The notes: a model not told the origin generated them from the sequence alone. DNA of 64,000 bases from Anseranas semipalmata (GCA_013399115.1 VXAA01001948.1:6645-70644), one strand, 5' to 3'. Shown: positions 46,854 through 59,659, counted from the first letter of the stretch. Made by a program: numbers and translations.

Positions 46854-49800
46854 ACTTGGTTTAAATAACTACAGCCTTTTCCTTTATTAGTCTGAAGTTT
46901 TGCCATAAGTATAGTGATCTGTCTTCTCAAAGCACTCACAGATTTACACAGGGGAGACAGAAGCATTGCTGGTGCAGAGAGGGAAAGGATGAAAACAGAT
47001 GTAAAAGTGGAAGGGCTAAACACACTGTAGTTCCAGCTAATACTGTCCACTGAGAAATGTAAGTTCAAGGTCACCCAAACAATGGAGCTACTGGAGAGTG
47101 TTGAGCAATAATTCAGTCTTTCTACTCAATGCCTCAAAGAAAAGTGCCACCTGGTGAGTAACTGGGTTTCTGGTTTATTTTTACCTGAAAGTCTTTTTTG
47201 TAAGTCTATTTGAACCTTATTAAAAATATATATATACAGTCCATCATTCATGACAGCGAAAAAGCTGTCTGGAGGGAAGAGGAGAAGACAGATAAGCAAA
47301 TAACACATAAGTAAGCAACAAGCTATTGTTTTATAAAATATAACTTTATTATTACAGTTACAAATATTTTAATTCAAAACCATGGTTAAGGCCAGAGTCA
47401 TCTGAATATAGATGCCAGCAAACATGAAGAGATTTTAGGAAGTGGAAGTCATTTCACAAACCACGTTCTGATGTATCATGTTTCAATGGACCACAGACTG
47501 CAGACTGTAGAGGTAGAAGCTAAATAGTTCAGGTTTATAAAATCTGATGAAAGGGGAAAAAAAGGAAGAGGGGGAAAGCAAATAAAATAAAATAAAAATT
47601 CTAGACTATAAGCTTTGTATTATATCAAGTTATGTATTTATGCTTATCTCCTCTGAAACATTTTGTACCTAGGAAGAGCTAGTTTACAGAATTTAGTTCT
47701 TATAGGAGGAAGGGGAATCATTCAACCATATGTGTGCTTCCTTTACAAAGTCATACAAATACACTGCTAGCTAGAACTATTTTAAAAGAAATTTTACAAA
47801 AGAATTTTATTCCCCATCGCCCAGTCATTTAAATTCAGGTGACGTCTTTCTGCAGTATGTCCTCTCAGACTGAGTCTTTCTTTCTAAACCGTTGTGCTCA
47901 GTAGGACTCTTGATTTAGTCAGAGTGAGACCTTGCATGCAACAGCTTTGGAAACTGCTTACTGACAGCAAAATGTATCAGATCCCTAATAATCACTTTAA
48001 TCAATCTGAAACAGCCTGCAGTTACTTGTGAAAGACATATAATCATGTTTTTGCCAAACCCTCACAGATAAACTCTACTTGTGAATAAACATATTAAGTT
48101 AAGGTCTGCTACATTTTTACACATACTAGGCACATTATCTGAAAGATATCTGAAGTTGCATCAGCATTTTAATAACACAATCTAATGGCCTCACTACAGT
48201 TTAGAGGACTTATCACAGAGAAAGGGCCCTGAAGTCAGTTGTTACCACGAAGTACTAATTGTTTGTCTAACTTCAAGATAGTGGACATATAAACCCGGTA
48301 GTCTTAATTACATTCCTTCACAGCTTCTAGTATCAACAGCCAATACACACAGAGAGGCATCTCATCGTTCAGAATTCCTCTATGATCAATACAGAGACAC
48401 AGCAATTCACTCCACCCTTAAATGTGGAGAATAGCTTACTGCATCCCTAATTTCCAGTTAGATGTGCACTCTGAGGAGAGACCAGCTGGGCCCACTGGTT
48501 TGTCAGGAGACAGGAAAAACTCGAGGGGCCACATCTCTGAGCAAAGAGTCTGGGGGAGATGGGTGGAAGGGCTGTGAAATGGCCATAGAAATGAATATGA
48601 ATTCTCTAGTTATTTGGAGTTTCAAGCTGTGCACGAATAACAGTGTTACCAAAGGTACCTGGCTGCACAGAGTTTTAATTATATGGTCACTTTATGGTCT
48701 GAAGGAAGAATTTCTCTTTTACTAGGTTTCATTTCAGAAGCAGAAAAACAGGTGCCCATCTTTTGCTGACATCCTTGTATTTCTGACAACAGCAAACTCA
48801 TTCCTCACTAAATTGAACTATTTTTCCACTGAACTTCAAAGTGCAACTATACTCCTCCGTTATTTATTACTCGTCTGTTAACATATTAAGGACATCTCCT
48901 AATTTCAAAATGCCAAGCAGAAGTCCAAACATTAAAATCCATGTTAATATTTCTAGAAGTATTAAATATGAACATTAAAACTTCAGAAGTGTTGTCAGGA
49001 ATAGTATATGGCTGATGAGAAATTTCCTGACTAAAGGTAAATTGCTCAAGTTTATTAGTTGTTCTGTAAAAATTTAATGAAGTAACTATCAATAGGTCAA
49101 GTGTTGTGAGAACAAAGTATGACTTGGATGCAAAATAATTAATACATACCAACCATAAAATATAAAATTACATTTTAACTTGTATTTATGCATGCATTTA
49201 GCATTTAGTGAGCTCAATGACCTCTTCAACACATTCAGTGATGGTAAATTTCAGTATGAAACCCTCAATTACTGATTTGCAAAATCTTATTATAATATCA
49301 TTCCTAAGGAAAATTCCTTGTATAACTAATGTAGAAGTAAATTCAGAAATAACATAATAGTAATATAAATGTTATCTGTTTCAGCATGAACAGCACATCC
49401 CCACTCTCTGGGTAAATTTACATACTTTCCATATGGAGGGTGACAGACAACATTTTAATGATGAATAATCAAGTTAATCAAGTTAAATCTAAAGGTCATT
49501 TGTTACATTTATTCATTATGAAAGAGAAAATATCACATTAACCAAACTGAGAAACAGTGAAAAGGTTACATTTTTTGAATCATGGTAAAAATATCTGAGA
49601 TCCTACAAACCTTTTTACCATTCAGGTTCCAGAAATGGTTACACTCATATCCTTAGGTCATGCTCCCATGAAATGCCCCCTCCACCCACCCCTTCTCTCT
49701 TCTTCATTTGCGTTTGAAGAAGTTTACTTTAGCAATATTTGGATTGAGAAAAATATCCCACTGGACTCTAGATCAGATGTTATTACAGATGAATCTCCCC

Positions 49801-50099
49801 AGGAGACTTTTAAAATTTAAATTTTAATTCTGAAAAGGAATTAGCAGAAAGGGAAAAAAAAAAAAAAAAAGATAAAAATACAAAACCAAACCAAGAGAGG
49901 CCTCCTAAACTACACATCAGGTGAAGGATGGTAGTGTGTGTGGCCTTCTCTCACAAAAGCTTCTGCCATGGAGTTTCCTGAAGTTGCATAACTGTTTGCA
50001 AAGCCTTTCAGGGCATCACATATACAGCACTGGAGTGACGTGGCAAAGAAAACAGCTTCCTACATCCTTAGGAGTACAGAATTTCAATCTTACTGTAAT
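46854..50099. other. Non-coding, no gene seen
   Basis: AT-rich, with a short aataa run at 47580-47598 and an A17 tract at 49854-49870. No gene or family recognised. Confidence 0.55.
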
Positions 50100-50560
50100 T
50101 CTGCCGCGAGGCAGCTCCCTGGGGTCCAGGCACCTGGAGTGGTGCGGGGTCACCCTGGGGGTGGCCAGGCAAGGTCTGGCAGCTCCGGGCCTTGTCCCTG
50201 GCCCCAGCCAGGAGTAGGGCAGCCAGGAGCAGCAGGGGCAGCCCTAGCCCTGTGCATCGGGCACCTCCCCAGGGACGGGCCAGGCCGGGATGTTGGCCTG
50301 TGGGTGGGCCTAGCTTGATGAGGCCCATGGCCAGGCACACGGCCTGGGGGCAGAAGGAGCTCAGACAGAGCCAAGAGCCTCAGCTGAAAGCTGCTCCAGG
50401 GCTTGGCCCTGGCCATGGCCGCCCCATAGCATCTGGGAGCCTGTCCCCAGGCCCACCACAGGGAAGGGGCCACCCTTGGCTGTGCTGGCTCTGAGCTGGC
50501 CCTGAGCCCCAGCAGCCAAACCTCTGGGAGCAGGGATGCTCTCAGGCCCTTACACTTATT
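50100..50560. other. GC-rich, CpG-poor block, unclassified
   Basis: An abrupt island of high G+C in AT-rich surroundings, rich in ccctgg, ggcc and cagcc words but with few CpG dinucleotides (about ten by eye). It is therefore not an active CpG island and more like an old methylated repeat. It shares ggcagctccctggggtccag and ccccagccaggagtagggca, in order, with the block at 44460-44700. A 142-codon - strand frame and a shorter frame with a Leu-rich signal-like stretch exist, but long frames are expected by composition here. No domain recognised. Confidence 0.55.
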
Positions 50561-50600
50561 ACTGAGTAAACTTCCCATCTTTTATAAGAGCTAAGAACAC

Positions 50601-50649
50601 ATTATTATTATTATTATTTTATTTTTTATTTTTTTTTATTTTATTTTTC
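50601..50649. repeat. (att)n and (tttta)n simple repeat
   Basis: attattattattatt grading into ttttattt units; no other bases until 50649. It follows closely on the GC-rich block. Confidence 0.9.
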
Positions 50650-52409
50650 AGTATGCTTTGTACTTTTCATACCCACATGTACAAAGTAAGAGCAGATTTA
50701 GTTGAGTGCTACTGATTTTCAGTACCACCAGCTTTTGTGAGTGAAGAAAAGAGTTGTTGGAGTAAAACTGCTAAGAAATGAAACATTGGTCTAGATTCTC
50801 TGAGGTATTAATAAAGTGCCGGCCTGGGCTCTCAGAGCACTTTCTCTTGGACTGACTGCTCCCTCTCGTCTGGCCAGATCCTTTCCCTACTGTGTTTCAG
50901 TTGTACTCTGCTCCCTTAGGGCTTAACATCAGTTTCTTCCCTGATGAAATACCTGACAATGTCTATCTTCCCTGAAATGCCTTGCAGCTGCAATTCAGGG
51001 TGAAATAAAGCCAAGTATATTTGAAAACAAAGATAAAAAATCACAAAGTAAGCAACATCTAAACAAGCAGTATATTAATATTGCTGCTAGAATTGCTAGA
51101 CAGGTTTCTGAGTCTGATGCATGGTAGCACCATGACACAATAACCATTGTTCATGCTCTAGCTTGGAATGAACTCGAGATCAGAGGCCTGCCCAAGTAAA
51201 CGAAACAGTGCCAGAGCCTGGGCATAGTCCTATAATTATCTTAACTGTTTACGCAGTCTCTGCATTGCTCAAGCCAACTAGCACTCTCCAAGTGTTCCTG
51301 GCACAAGAGCGTTTCCAGCAGGCAGTTTAGATTTAGCCACTCATCTGGAAAAGGCAGCCATGGAATAAGCATAGCCCTTCTAGTTAGGTTCAGTGCCAGA
51401 AGTCCGGCCTTGGCCATTTTATTTTTCGGTGGAGACACTGCCTGGTACTCTGACTTATGAAAGGATTTGACATACACCACCATTCATGCTGTCCTACTGG
51501 ATGGTTATCTTAAACTCTTAAGTATGAGCAGCTTCAACATGCTGCAAAATTTCTTTTATCAAATACCTATTTAGTAACATAAGTGTTCACAACTGACCAG
51601 GTCATAGTCCAGAGCATGAAATTCACCCAGGGCTCCATGTTTCGTGTTCTCCTGCCATCGTGCTCCTGTCTCACACACGTTCATGGTAGGGCTGCAGGCA
51701 CCTTTCTGATCTGGATTCCATATTCTGGTAATGTGAGGCAAGAGAGAAGCTTCTGCACTGCATCCAAGGTGTTCTCTAACTCTTTAAAGAATGCAGAGAT
51801 CTACGAAGAAGCAATGAGCCATCCCCCAGAATATATCTGGACTCTGGTGCTCCTGCTTTTTTTTTTTTTTTTTTAGTTTGCATTTTTTTCTCCCATTCTG
51901 TCATGTTTTTTTATCCGTTTTCTGCTGTATCTCCACTCAGTTCTTTTGTTATTTATGTATCTTTAACCTTTGATAGCTATACCCTCTCTTCCCTTTTCTC
52001 ATTCTTTTCCTGTTCTACTCTCCCACCTGTGACATCACTCTCAGAACAATCCTTAGTTCTTCAGTCACTCCACTTTCACCTATTCTCATAAATCTCATAA
52101 GACTCTGAGTCTGTCCAAACAGGTACACAAAGCCATTCCTACAAAAAATTTTAGCAGACCTCAGACACACTCCTTGCTCCATCTTGAGGTGTCTCCTGTC
52201 AAATTGCTGCAAATACCTCTTCCCAGCTTGTTCTTATTTGGTACTACAAAACCCTTTGCTGTTCCTTAAACTACCTGCCAATTGCCAAAATAAAAAGTTA
52301 AAATAACATCAGTAAATCCCTAAGACGTCATTGTTCTGAGTAGCTAAGGGCTCACTCTTCTCCCAGTCAGTTCAGCTGAAGCCTTTCCATGGAATACAGT
52401 GGTAACAAG

Positions 52410-52421
52410 ACTGACGTCAGT
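52410..52421. promoter_or_regulatory. Perfect 12-bp palindrome with CRE core
   Basis: actgacgtcagt is self-complementary and contains TGACGTCA, the full cAMP response element. A second core, GACGTCA, lies 89 bp upstream at 52324-52330. CpG is rare here, so two retained copies are notable, but no promoter or gene is visible nearby. Confidence 0.4.
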
Positions 52422-53171
52422 AAAAAAAAAATAATCTTGTATAATATGAAAGAATGATACAGCACAAAAATCTTTTTTTCTCTGCTACTGTCATCTTTTT
52501 CATTATCACTACTGATATTAGCACATCTTTTTAGTGTTCATTTCACTTCTTTCAGCATTCCTGACAAATGAACTTAGCATCTGACTAATCAGAGCACATA
52601 AAATAAGCACACTTGGTATCTACAACTGTTTCAAAGCAGTAGAAAAAGATGACATACACACTCAAGTACTCTTCAGACAGTGTATTTCTTCCAGCTTATT
52701 TGCTTTGACATTAACTGAACAAATAATTTCTTCTAAGCCTGAGCAAACAAACCTCTTAACAGCACAACAGATAATGTTGGAAAGTCTAAGGAACATTTGA
52801 GAGGATCTACTTTGTTTTCAATGTTGCTATATTATTTTTCTTAACATGCTTGGCAAAGAAAATTAATATATAGATCCAAAAATGTGTCACTGAATATGGT
52901 AATCACCTTGTTCATATCATTGGTTTCAGTCATTTTTCATGAGTGGATGATCACATTTGAAGGTTTCAGTCTGAGGAATTTTGGTACCACTATGGTACCC
53001 CTCTCACTCCATCAAAACTCACACACTAGTAGCTAGAAATGTAAGTCACATCCTTCAGTGAAACAATCTCTAATAGAATCATTCTGAGGTATTTTCTACA
53101 GCAAGTGATGAGCAAAGGCAAACAGCCACCTGTTTAAAACTCATGACTGACAAGAGAGAGCAAGACAAAAA

Positions 53172-53197
53172 TTTTTTTTTTTTTTTTTTTTTTTTTT
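53172..53197. repeat. T26 homopolymer
   Basis: Uninterrupted run of 26 T residues, the longest homopolymer of the window. No SINE or LINE body adjoins it. Confidence 0.95.
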
Positions 53198-54469
53198 GCT
53201 ACTTTTGGAAGTATAGAGGACTGACAACTTACATAAAAGGGACCAAATTTGTCATGGAATAGGGAGGAGAATTAGCAGAACATATGATAGTTTCTCTTGA
53301 TAACAAATGTTGATAAATATCTTTGTTATGAAATCAAGCAGGCACTAGATCTCTCTAATACTAATGAGTAGAATCTGAGAAAAATACATTTTCAAGAAAT
53401 ACATTTAAAAGTGAAAATTGGATTGCCTGTTGTTGTCCATCCTGAAAACTCTTCCTTATGCTGTTAACTGCAATTTTCTACTCAAGAGTTTTCCAGGAGA
53501 AGGCCCTATGGTCTTTAAAGTAACTCCAACATGAAGGTAGTTAGCACTACAACTTCACTACTGTTATATGCTCTGAAGAAAAGAGCCAGCTATTGACTAG
53601 AAACAAATAAATAGAAATAAGAATTAAAATGTCTACAGTGGACACTATGTTGTATCACAAATGAAAGGCCTGGGGCTGGAAAAATGGCTATTTAAAAATA
53701 TTATTGCATAGTGGTATCTCAAGCTTTTAATCAACAACTGCATCTCTCAAAGTGGAATCCTCCCAGGCTGATAAGCTAACAAAATGACCACAAGCCACCA
53801 GCAAAATTGGAACGTAATGTATTAACAGATAAATTACAGAAAGCTTCTTGAAAAAAAAAATGCTATAGGAAAAAAGCACAGGCTAAAACTGAAAAACATT
53901 TATTTTCAGAAAATAATCCCTAATCTCACAAAAGAGAAACTTCCACAGCCTAAAAATAGGGTTTTCTATTCCTTTTCACAACTCTCACAGCTATTTCATC
54001 TGAAGGTCATGGAAAATTAAATTTAGACTCTGAAAATCCCATCATTTCATAAAACTAGTCAGCTATGACAACACTAACCATCAACTCCAAAAACCTAAGC
54101 TTTTCAGTGGCTATTGTGTGATATCTGATACCTGCAGTAGATCAAGTCCAGCAAGCAAGAATCTGTCTCTCAGTGTGGTCTTAGGATATAAACAAAAACA
54201 AACAATCAAAAAAAAAAAAAAAAGATTCATTGTCATGTACATACAAATGTTCCAAACTTCCCAACATAATTTTTATTGCCAGGTATGTATAATGATTTTC
54301 AGATAAAGAAGCTGATCTGGACCATTGCAGTTTTGCAAATTAAAGTCAACTACTGCTTTACACATTCAAAAGCATTATTAACCCCAAGCAAATGTTAAAT
54401 GATGAAAGTAAAAGTGACCTGGAACAAATATAAAATTGTCAGAAGAAATTGCATCAGGCAAGTATTTTG

Positions 54470-54571
54470 TAATATAAATATATTTTGTATATATAAATTA
54501 TGTGTTCATATACATATATTTGTAGACATGTATATGTATTTGTATACATAAATGATATATATATATATAGT
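54470..54571. repeat. AT-rich (atat/gtat) low-complexity tract
   Basis: About 100 bases made almost only of A and T with interspersed gt steps, ending in a (at)n run at 54554-54569. Probably slippage-prone. Confidence 0.85.
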
Positions 54572-54914
54572 AACAAGATAAAATGTAGAAAACTTGCTTG
54601 GTACTGTTACCTGAGTTAGAGGAGATTTAAACTATCTCTTCCTATCCCCTACCTGGGGATAAATTGTCTAAGTGTTGCAGGGGAACTAAAACACAGCTGT
54701 CTAATACATGTTAATATGAATTAAAGATCTAGCACACTGAGCTAAAATACACACTCCAGAATCAAATCTATCTGGTGGATGACTTATCAGATGTTTGTAT
54801 TATTACCAGTTATTTTGTATTTGTGACTAACTCCAGCCATATGTATTAGCAATTCCATTTCTGACTGGCAGATATTCACAAATTAATGACTTTATTTATG
54901 CACATGGCTATATT

Positions 54915-55001
54915 TTAAATAACGGAAAGAACTTAGGAAAGACACTTGGGTGTCATTGCTGACAGCTCCAACAATGCCTCTGGTCCATGTGAAGTAGTGA
55001 T
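54915..55001 (+). mobile_element. Old CR1 (L/X-type), left half
   Basis: The + strand encodes RHLGVIADSSNNAS, the degraded form of the block K-D-L-G-V-x-x-D found downstream of the reverse transcriptase palm. Similarity runs exactly to GTGAT (54997-55001), after which an LTR begins. The copy resumes at 56275. Confidence 0.75.
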
Positions 55002-55460
55002 TAGTAGGCTATGAGATATAAATCCCATGTCTGCCCATACAAAGGACCAGGTGAGGGAATACAAATAACCCTGCCCCAACTACTCCCAGGCCTGTCACGG
55101 GAGCCATCATCATCAAAGACCCATCCACAAGCCTAGAGGAGCACAAGGGCACCAAGGGCAGGGGGAACCCCTACAACCCAGTTACAGAAACCTGCTTTGC
55201 CCAGGGCTGTCCCAGGAGAACCTCAGCCCCATAAGGGATAAGGTGGGCCATAAGTCATCACCATGAGCCAGTGGAAAATGATTTCCAGGTCATTTTTGCA
55301 CTGAGGGGGTTCATTGCCTGGGAGTATAGTACTCACTATGGGATGGTGGGGAAGAACATTTTGGGATTACACAAGGCTTGTTATGGGCTGTTGAACCACA
55401 GGTGGGGAAAGAGAGGGATCTATGTTGTTCAGGGATGAACAAGTATGGGAAAATAGAGGG

Positions 55461-55477
55461 ATAAAAGGATAAAAGGG
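55461..55477 (+). promoter_or_regulatory. TATA-like pair in the LTR
   Basis: ataaaagg occurs at 55461-55468 and again at 55469-55476 in tandem. The ATTAAA signal at 55570 lies about 100 bp downstream, the spacing expected for an LTR R region. No evidence of activity. Confidence 0.5.
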
Positions 55478-55569
55478 ACCAGTCACATGTACAGGTGCTA
55501 GTCAATGTGTTCATCTGGCCATGCCCTGCACCTGCCCTGCACCTGGTGAGTGGTCTGCCCTGTCTTCTC

Positions 55570-55575
55570 ATTAAA
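55570..55575 (+). terminator. Poly(A) signal ATTAAA in the LTR
   Basis: attaaa followed within about 60 bp by the g/t-rich gtgcttgtgtgaatg. Together with the TATA-like pair upstream it outlines U3, R and U5 of the LTR. Confidence 0.5.
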
Positions 55576-56274
55576 TTCCATTTCTAACTGTTTTTTCTAG
55601 GTGAAGGGGCTCTTTATGCAGGTGCTTGTGTGAATGGAGGTCTGAGTGCCAGCAGAGTAGACAGACCATGCCTCACAGGGCTTGTGTGTCTGCGGTGCCA
55701 GCAAGTGGAGCAAGTTAAGGGTGTGTGCACCAGTGTGTGATCACTAGCAAATATCAAGCCGGGCTAGCCAGTGAGTAGGTAAAGTGACCTGGGAGCCAGG
55801 GGTGTGTTTGTGTCAATCGGGGTGAGACATGAGGAATCCAGTACTGGTAGGACAAGGTAGTCCAGGGCAACTGCTGGGGACACTGAGGCTTGGGGGATTG
55901 GCTGGGACACCCATTTGTGCATGTATGTTTGTCTCTGGGTGTGAGGCAATTGTCGAGAGCAAGGATCCACGGACCAGCTACTAGGTAGACTGAGTGTCTA
56001 AGGCCAGTCATTGTACATATTGTACATTGTACGTATATATTTTTATATTTCCCACTAACAGACCTTAATCCTAGTCAGCCAGAGAGGTGACCAGGATGAG
56101 ACTCTTGGTTTTGTTTCTTGTTTGTGTGAATGCTGAGTGCTTTCTATCTAGACTGATCTACACAGCCAGCCATGTATATGTGCTTAGCCTTGCTACTGGC
56201 TGGACCTGAGGGAATGGAGCTACAGCATCCTCGCCTTTTTCAGGCTACAGGATTCATCAACACCTGTCAGTGAT

Positions 56275-56490
56275 TAAAACAAAATGTTTGGAAATACAAA
56301 ACTTGGATGTCATCTATCTTTGAAATTTTACACCATAAACTAAACCAGAGAATATTCACCTGTAGAATATTCTGTTCTATTAGGATTTCAGAAAAAAAAA
56401 AATGTGACAGACATGGAAAAGGTAGGACACAAATGGTGAAATTAGCTGCCTGATGGAAAGGCTTAAATAGGAGAAAAGTTAAAATCCAAG
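56275..56490 (+). mobile_element. Old CR1 (L/X-type), right half
   Basis: Directly after the second GTGAT the sequence continues as taaaacaaaatgtttggaaa, then ataaactaaaccagagaata, and later gctgcctgatggaaaggctt aaatagg. These follow one another as in ancient CR1 ORF2 downstream of the D-L-G-V block, with gaps. Translation of the last phrase gives the degraded L-P-x-x-x-x-L block. Removing the LTR and one GTGAT joins the two halves in register. Confidence 0.65.
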
Positions 56491-59400
56491 ACAAACTGAA
56501 AAATCTACTTCATTCAGACATGGGTGCAAATGAACTAGAAGGAACTTCCTAAAGGTATGAAAGTAAGGTTGTTTTTGTCCTTTCCTAATTCAAGAAAAAG
56601 GAATATTCAGTTAAACTAAAACCATATCTAAAAACAATAAATGAAAATGCTTTTTTATAGTATGCATTATCCAGCAAAGATACTCATTGTCAAAAATTAA
56701 CAGTCAACAGAAGACAGCTGGCTAAAGATGCATATTAGCTTCAATTTTGATATGAAGACTGAAAATATTCACAACTGTGAATATTAAGTAGGATAAAATA
56801 ACAAGAATTCAAGCCTTCATACCTCAGGGCATAAACTGATGACTAATTAAATATGGTAGGAAGAGAATATCCTTCTAAACACATTCTTCTCTAATTGTCC
56901 AGTTATAGAATTTCTTGCAGCTGGTAGTCTGTGCTGATGAAGGCTGAATATTATAACTGAGTAATCCAGAAAGCTTATTCAATATGACATTCTTAGGAAC
57001 TATTTTAGTTTATCTAAATTTTACTTATTTAAATTACCTTAGCAGTGGACAGTTGTCACAGCTCTCTCACCTATAAAGAAAGCAGGTCACCCAGGTTTTG
57101 AAAAGTTTAGGATTGTTCTAATATTTATTGCCAGTCTTGTTAACGCTGATGCTTCAAGCAGTGGGACACTTTTCAGGTAAATAATTTTTTCCACAAATAT
57201 GTATGTCTTACCATTGCGGTAAACATTACAAAAACAGATAGTTGTTACTAATTATGCAGCATCTTTGCCTAATTATATTTTTCATCAGCAGAATAAAACA
57301 GCTAAATAATGAACATGAGTTCTTTAAAATGTATGATGGATCGTATATCAAAGGCAGATCCTTTGTAAGGTTGTTTGACTCTTAAAGATAATACTAATCT
57401 TAACATAAAAGGCCATATCTTCTCTCTACTGAGAGGATTTGTTTTTTTCTTAGCTGGAAGCCTTTCTTCTGAATGCTTTATCATGGTGAAATGTACAGTA
57501 ATGAATATGGCATTTCAACATTATTATTACACAGTAGATTACCCATTGTCTTCAAGTTGCTAAAAGTCCAGGAATCATATTGTTATTGTTCAAAGCATTT
57601 AAAATGGCATCTGCATGCTTTCTAATGAGCTGTGTTCTCTTTTAATTTGTTGTACATTTATTACTATGATATGAATGTACAGCGGTGCTTCTTTTTTTGA
57701 TTTAGTAAATCTTCAGATGTGAAAGCCACATCTTTCAATGAGGTTTTCCTCATGTATTATTTTAGACAGTTGAATAAAAGCTCTTAGCTCACTAATATGT
57801 TGTGTTCATTTTAACAACTTTTATATTAATTTAAGCTACAATACAGAGTGAGAAGTCCTAGTATATTTAGAAGGGAAAGAGTAACATTTCAGCTCCAGGC
57901 TGCCAATTCTAGTTTGATACTTTTTGATAGAGACCAATTATTGGCCTGTATGGTGTAAGCTTTGGTTATAAATGTACTTATTGACAAATGGTTTCTACAG
58001 TGCTGCTTATCCTTCCAAACACCAATTATGTCTGACAAAAGTAAAAGGTATACAGAACCTGAATTTCTTTCACAGCTTTTTAGGATAGAGGTCTCTCCAC
58101 TAGGGTCAAGAAATCAGACCAAAATCCCAACGTTTGTCTTTTTCTCTTTGTAGCTTTTTCTTCTGTATGCGAGCTTTGTGTGCACAGATTTAGTGCCTGT
58201 GAAAGTTGCTATAATTATATCTCTGGAGACTGAAGTCCTTTTATGCAGTCACAAAGAAAACAAAGTGCAAGCAGCAGTCAAATGCATTTTCCCTCTGGCA
58301 TGCTTCAACCTTGACCTGATGATACACAACTCTAGAGGTGATAACACGCCATTCCCTGTTCTCCTCTGAGGTGATGCTGCTTGAATGCAATTTTTAGCAA
58401 GGATGCAAATCAGGTCACCTTAGCAAAAGACACATCCCTATAAGCTTACAAAATAACCAGAAACAGTGACTGGTTCTGAAAAAAATGAAAGAATTTCTCA
58501 GCTTATGTCCAGAAAGGAATTGCAGAGAGGTCAGTACACAAAACAGTCATAACAAATTCCCTTTATGCAAATATATGGTCTAAATAGTCTTTGAACTAAC
58601 CTTCTATGAAGTGTTTATACAGCTCGCAACATATTGGACCTTTCTGCCATTGGAATCTTTAGAAAGTCACAAAACAGAAACAGAGAACAGATTTTTCCTT
58701 ATTACTCACCTGTCCTCAGCAGGAAAACAAGTGATACCCTCAAAATCCCCACCAGATTCAGATACGGAAGCACAACTGCAAATAAGAAACTGTGGTTATC
58801 ATCATGATATAGCCAGAGAGTTTCAGAAAATGATCAAAGTAACAGAAATGAGTCTCCATTACCCTGGGTCTCATAACATGCTAATGTGCTTACAAAAATT
58901 CTTATTCCTGGGGCAGCTCATTTGAATAAAAAGAGGTATCTTTAAATGGCTATAGCATGCCTTGTGTAAACCTATTCTGTTTTTGTACGTGCAAGGGAGT
59001 CTATAGAAAATCCTATAGCTGAGAGTCTTCAACCTTTCATTTTTTCTGCTAAAACAATATTAAGGAGAATGATGAACCATCTAGAACCATGGGAATTTAC
59101 TGTGGATTGAGACTGAGCAAGAAGGTACTTTCTCGGAACATCAGTGAGATGAAGATAATGTAAGATGTATGTAAACACAACTTAGTAAACTTCTTCCTTT
59201 TGTAAGTAATTTTACACAGAGCATGAGTCATCAAAGAAGTTAGTGTTCTGGCATGAATATAATAGGGAGCAAAAAGCAATTTAAATCTCTTCCTATCCCC
59301 ATCTCACCCTGTCTTTCCATCACATTGACATCATTTGTATTTGCAAAGCAACTTTGTAGTTCTTTTCTGACTCCCTGACTTCCTACTCCAAATCTAGAAC

Positions 59401-59659
59401 AAAAAAGACCAGAATACTTCACTTACAGAATGTAAATTATATTAGTTCTAGAGCAGAGTAGCAAGGCCAAAAGTCTGAACCAATCCTTTCACACCATCCA
59501 TACCTGGATAACATATAAAGAAATAGCAGAATATAAGAGATACAGGAGAAACCTGTTTCCCTTTCTTTAAAAGAATGCATCCATTCCTATTTGTAGTGTT
59601 GTAAGAAATCATGTATTCAACAATATCCCTTTCTGGAGATAGAAACATTTTGAACTCAA
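56491..59659. other. Non-coding, no gene seen
   Basis: AT-rich. Open frames of 60-104 codons (the largest at 58611-58925) lack motifs and credible context. No repeat family recognised. Confidence 0.55.

Larger units (their letters stand above)
50571..54914. other. Non-coding, no gene seen
   Basis: AT-rich, with several simple tracts listed separately (including T18 at 51857-51874 and A16 at 54208-54223) and one CRE palindrome at 52410. No exon, RNA or mobile element recognised. Confidence 0.55.
55002..56269 (+). mobile_element. Solo LTR, 1,268 bp, inserted in an old CR1
   Basis: Limits are set by a perfect 5-bp target-site duplication, GTGAT at 54997-55001 and 56270-56274, and by the old CR1 continuing on both sides without a gap. 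The ends are tagtaggcta (TG decayed to TA) and caacacctgtca. Inside are a TATA-like pair at 55461-55477, an ATTAAA signal at 55570-55575 followed by a g/t-rich stretch, and a long 3' part with ggagccaggggtgtgtttgt, ttcccactaacagaccttaa and ctggctggacctgagggaat. I have a memory of this wording from bird genomes as LTR sequence but cannot name the family. There is no gag, pol or env. Inner coordinates 55379 (tgttatggg) to 56060 (cactaaca) also form an LTR-like pair of ends; I prefer the outer limits because of the duplication and the split CR1. Confidence 0.75.

Noticed and set aside
50068..50578. 90- and 142-codon - strand frames, one with a Leu-rich signal-like stretch
   Set aside because: Overlapping long frames on both strands are expected in this GC-rich block, and there is no domain, splice context or further exon. 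The Leu run comes from repeated ctgctcctggctg-type DNA.
54960..56269. Element bounded by TGACAG and CTGTCA as inverted ends
   Set aside because: The left TGACAG belongs to the old CR1 block reading VIADSS. The 5-bp GTGAT duplication places the true LTR start at 55002.
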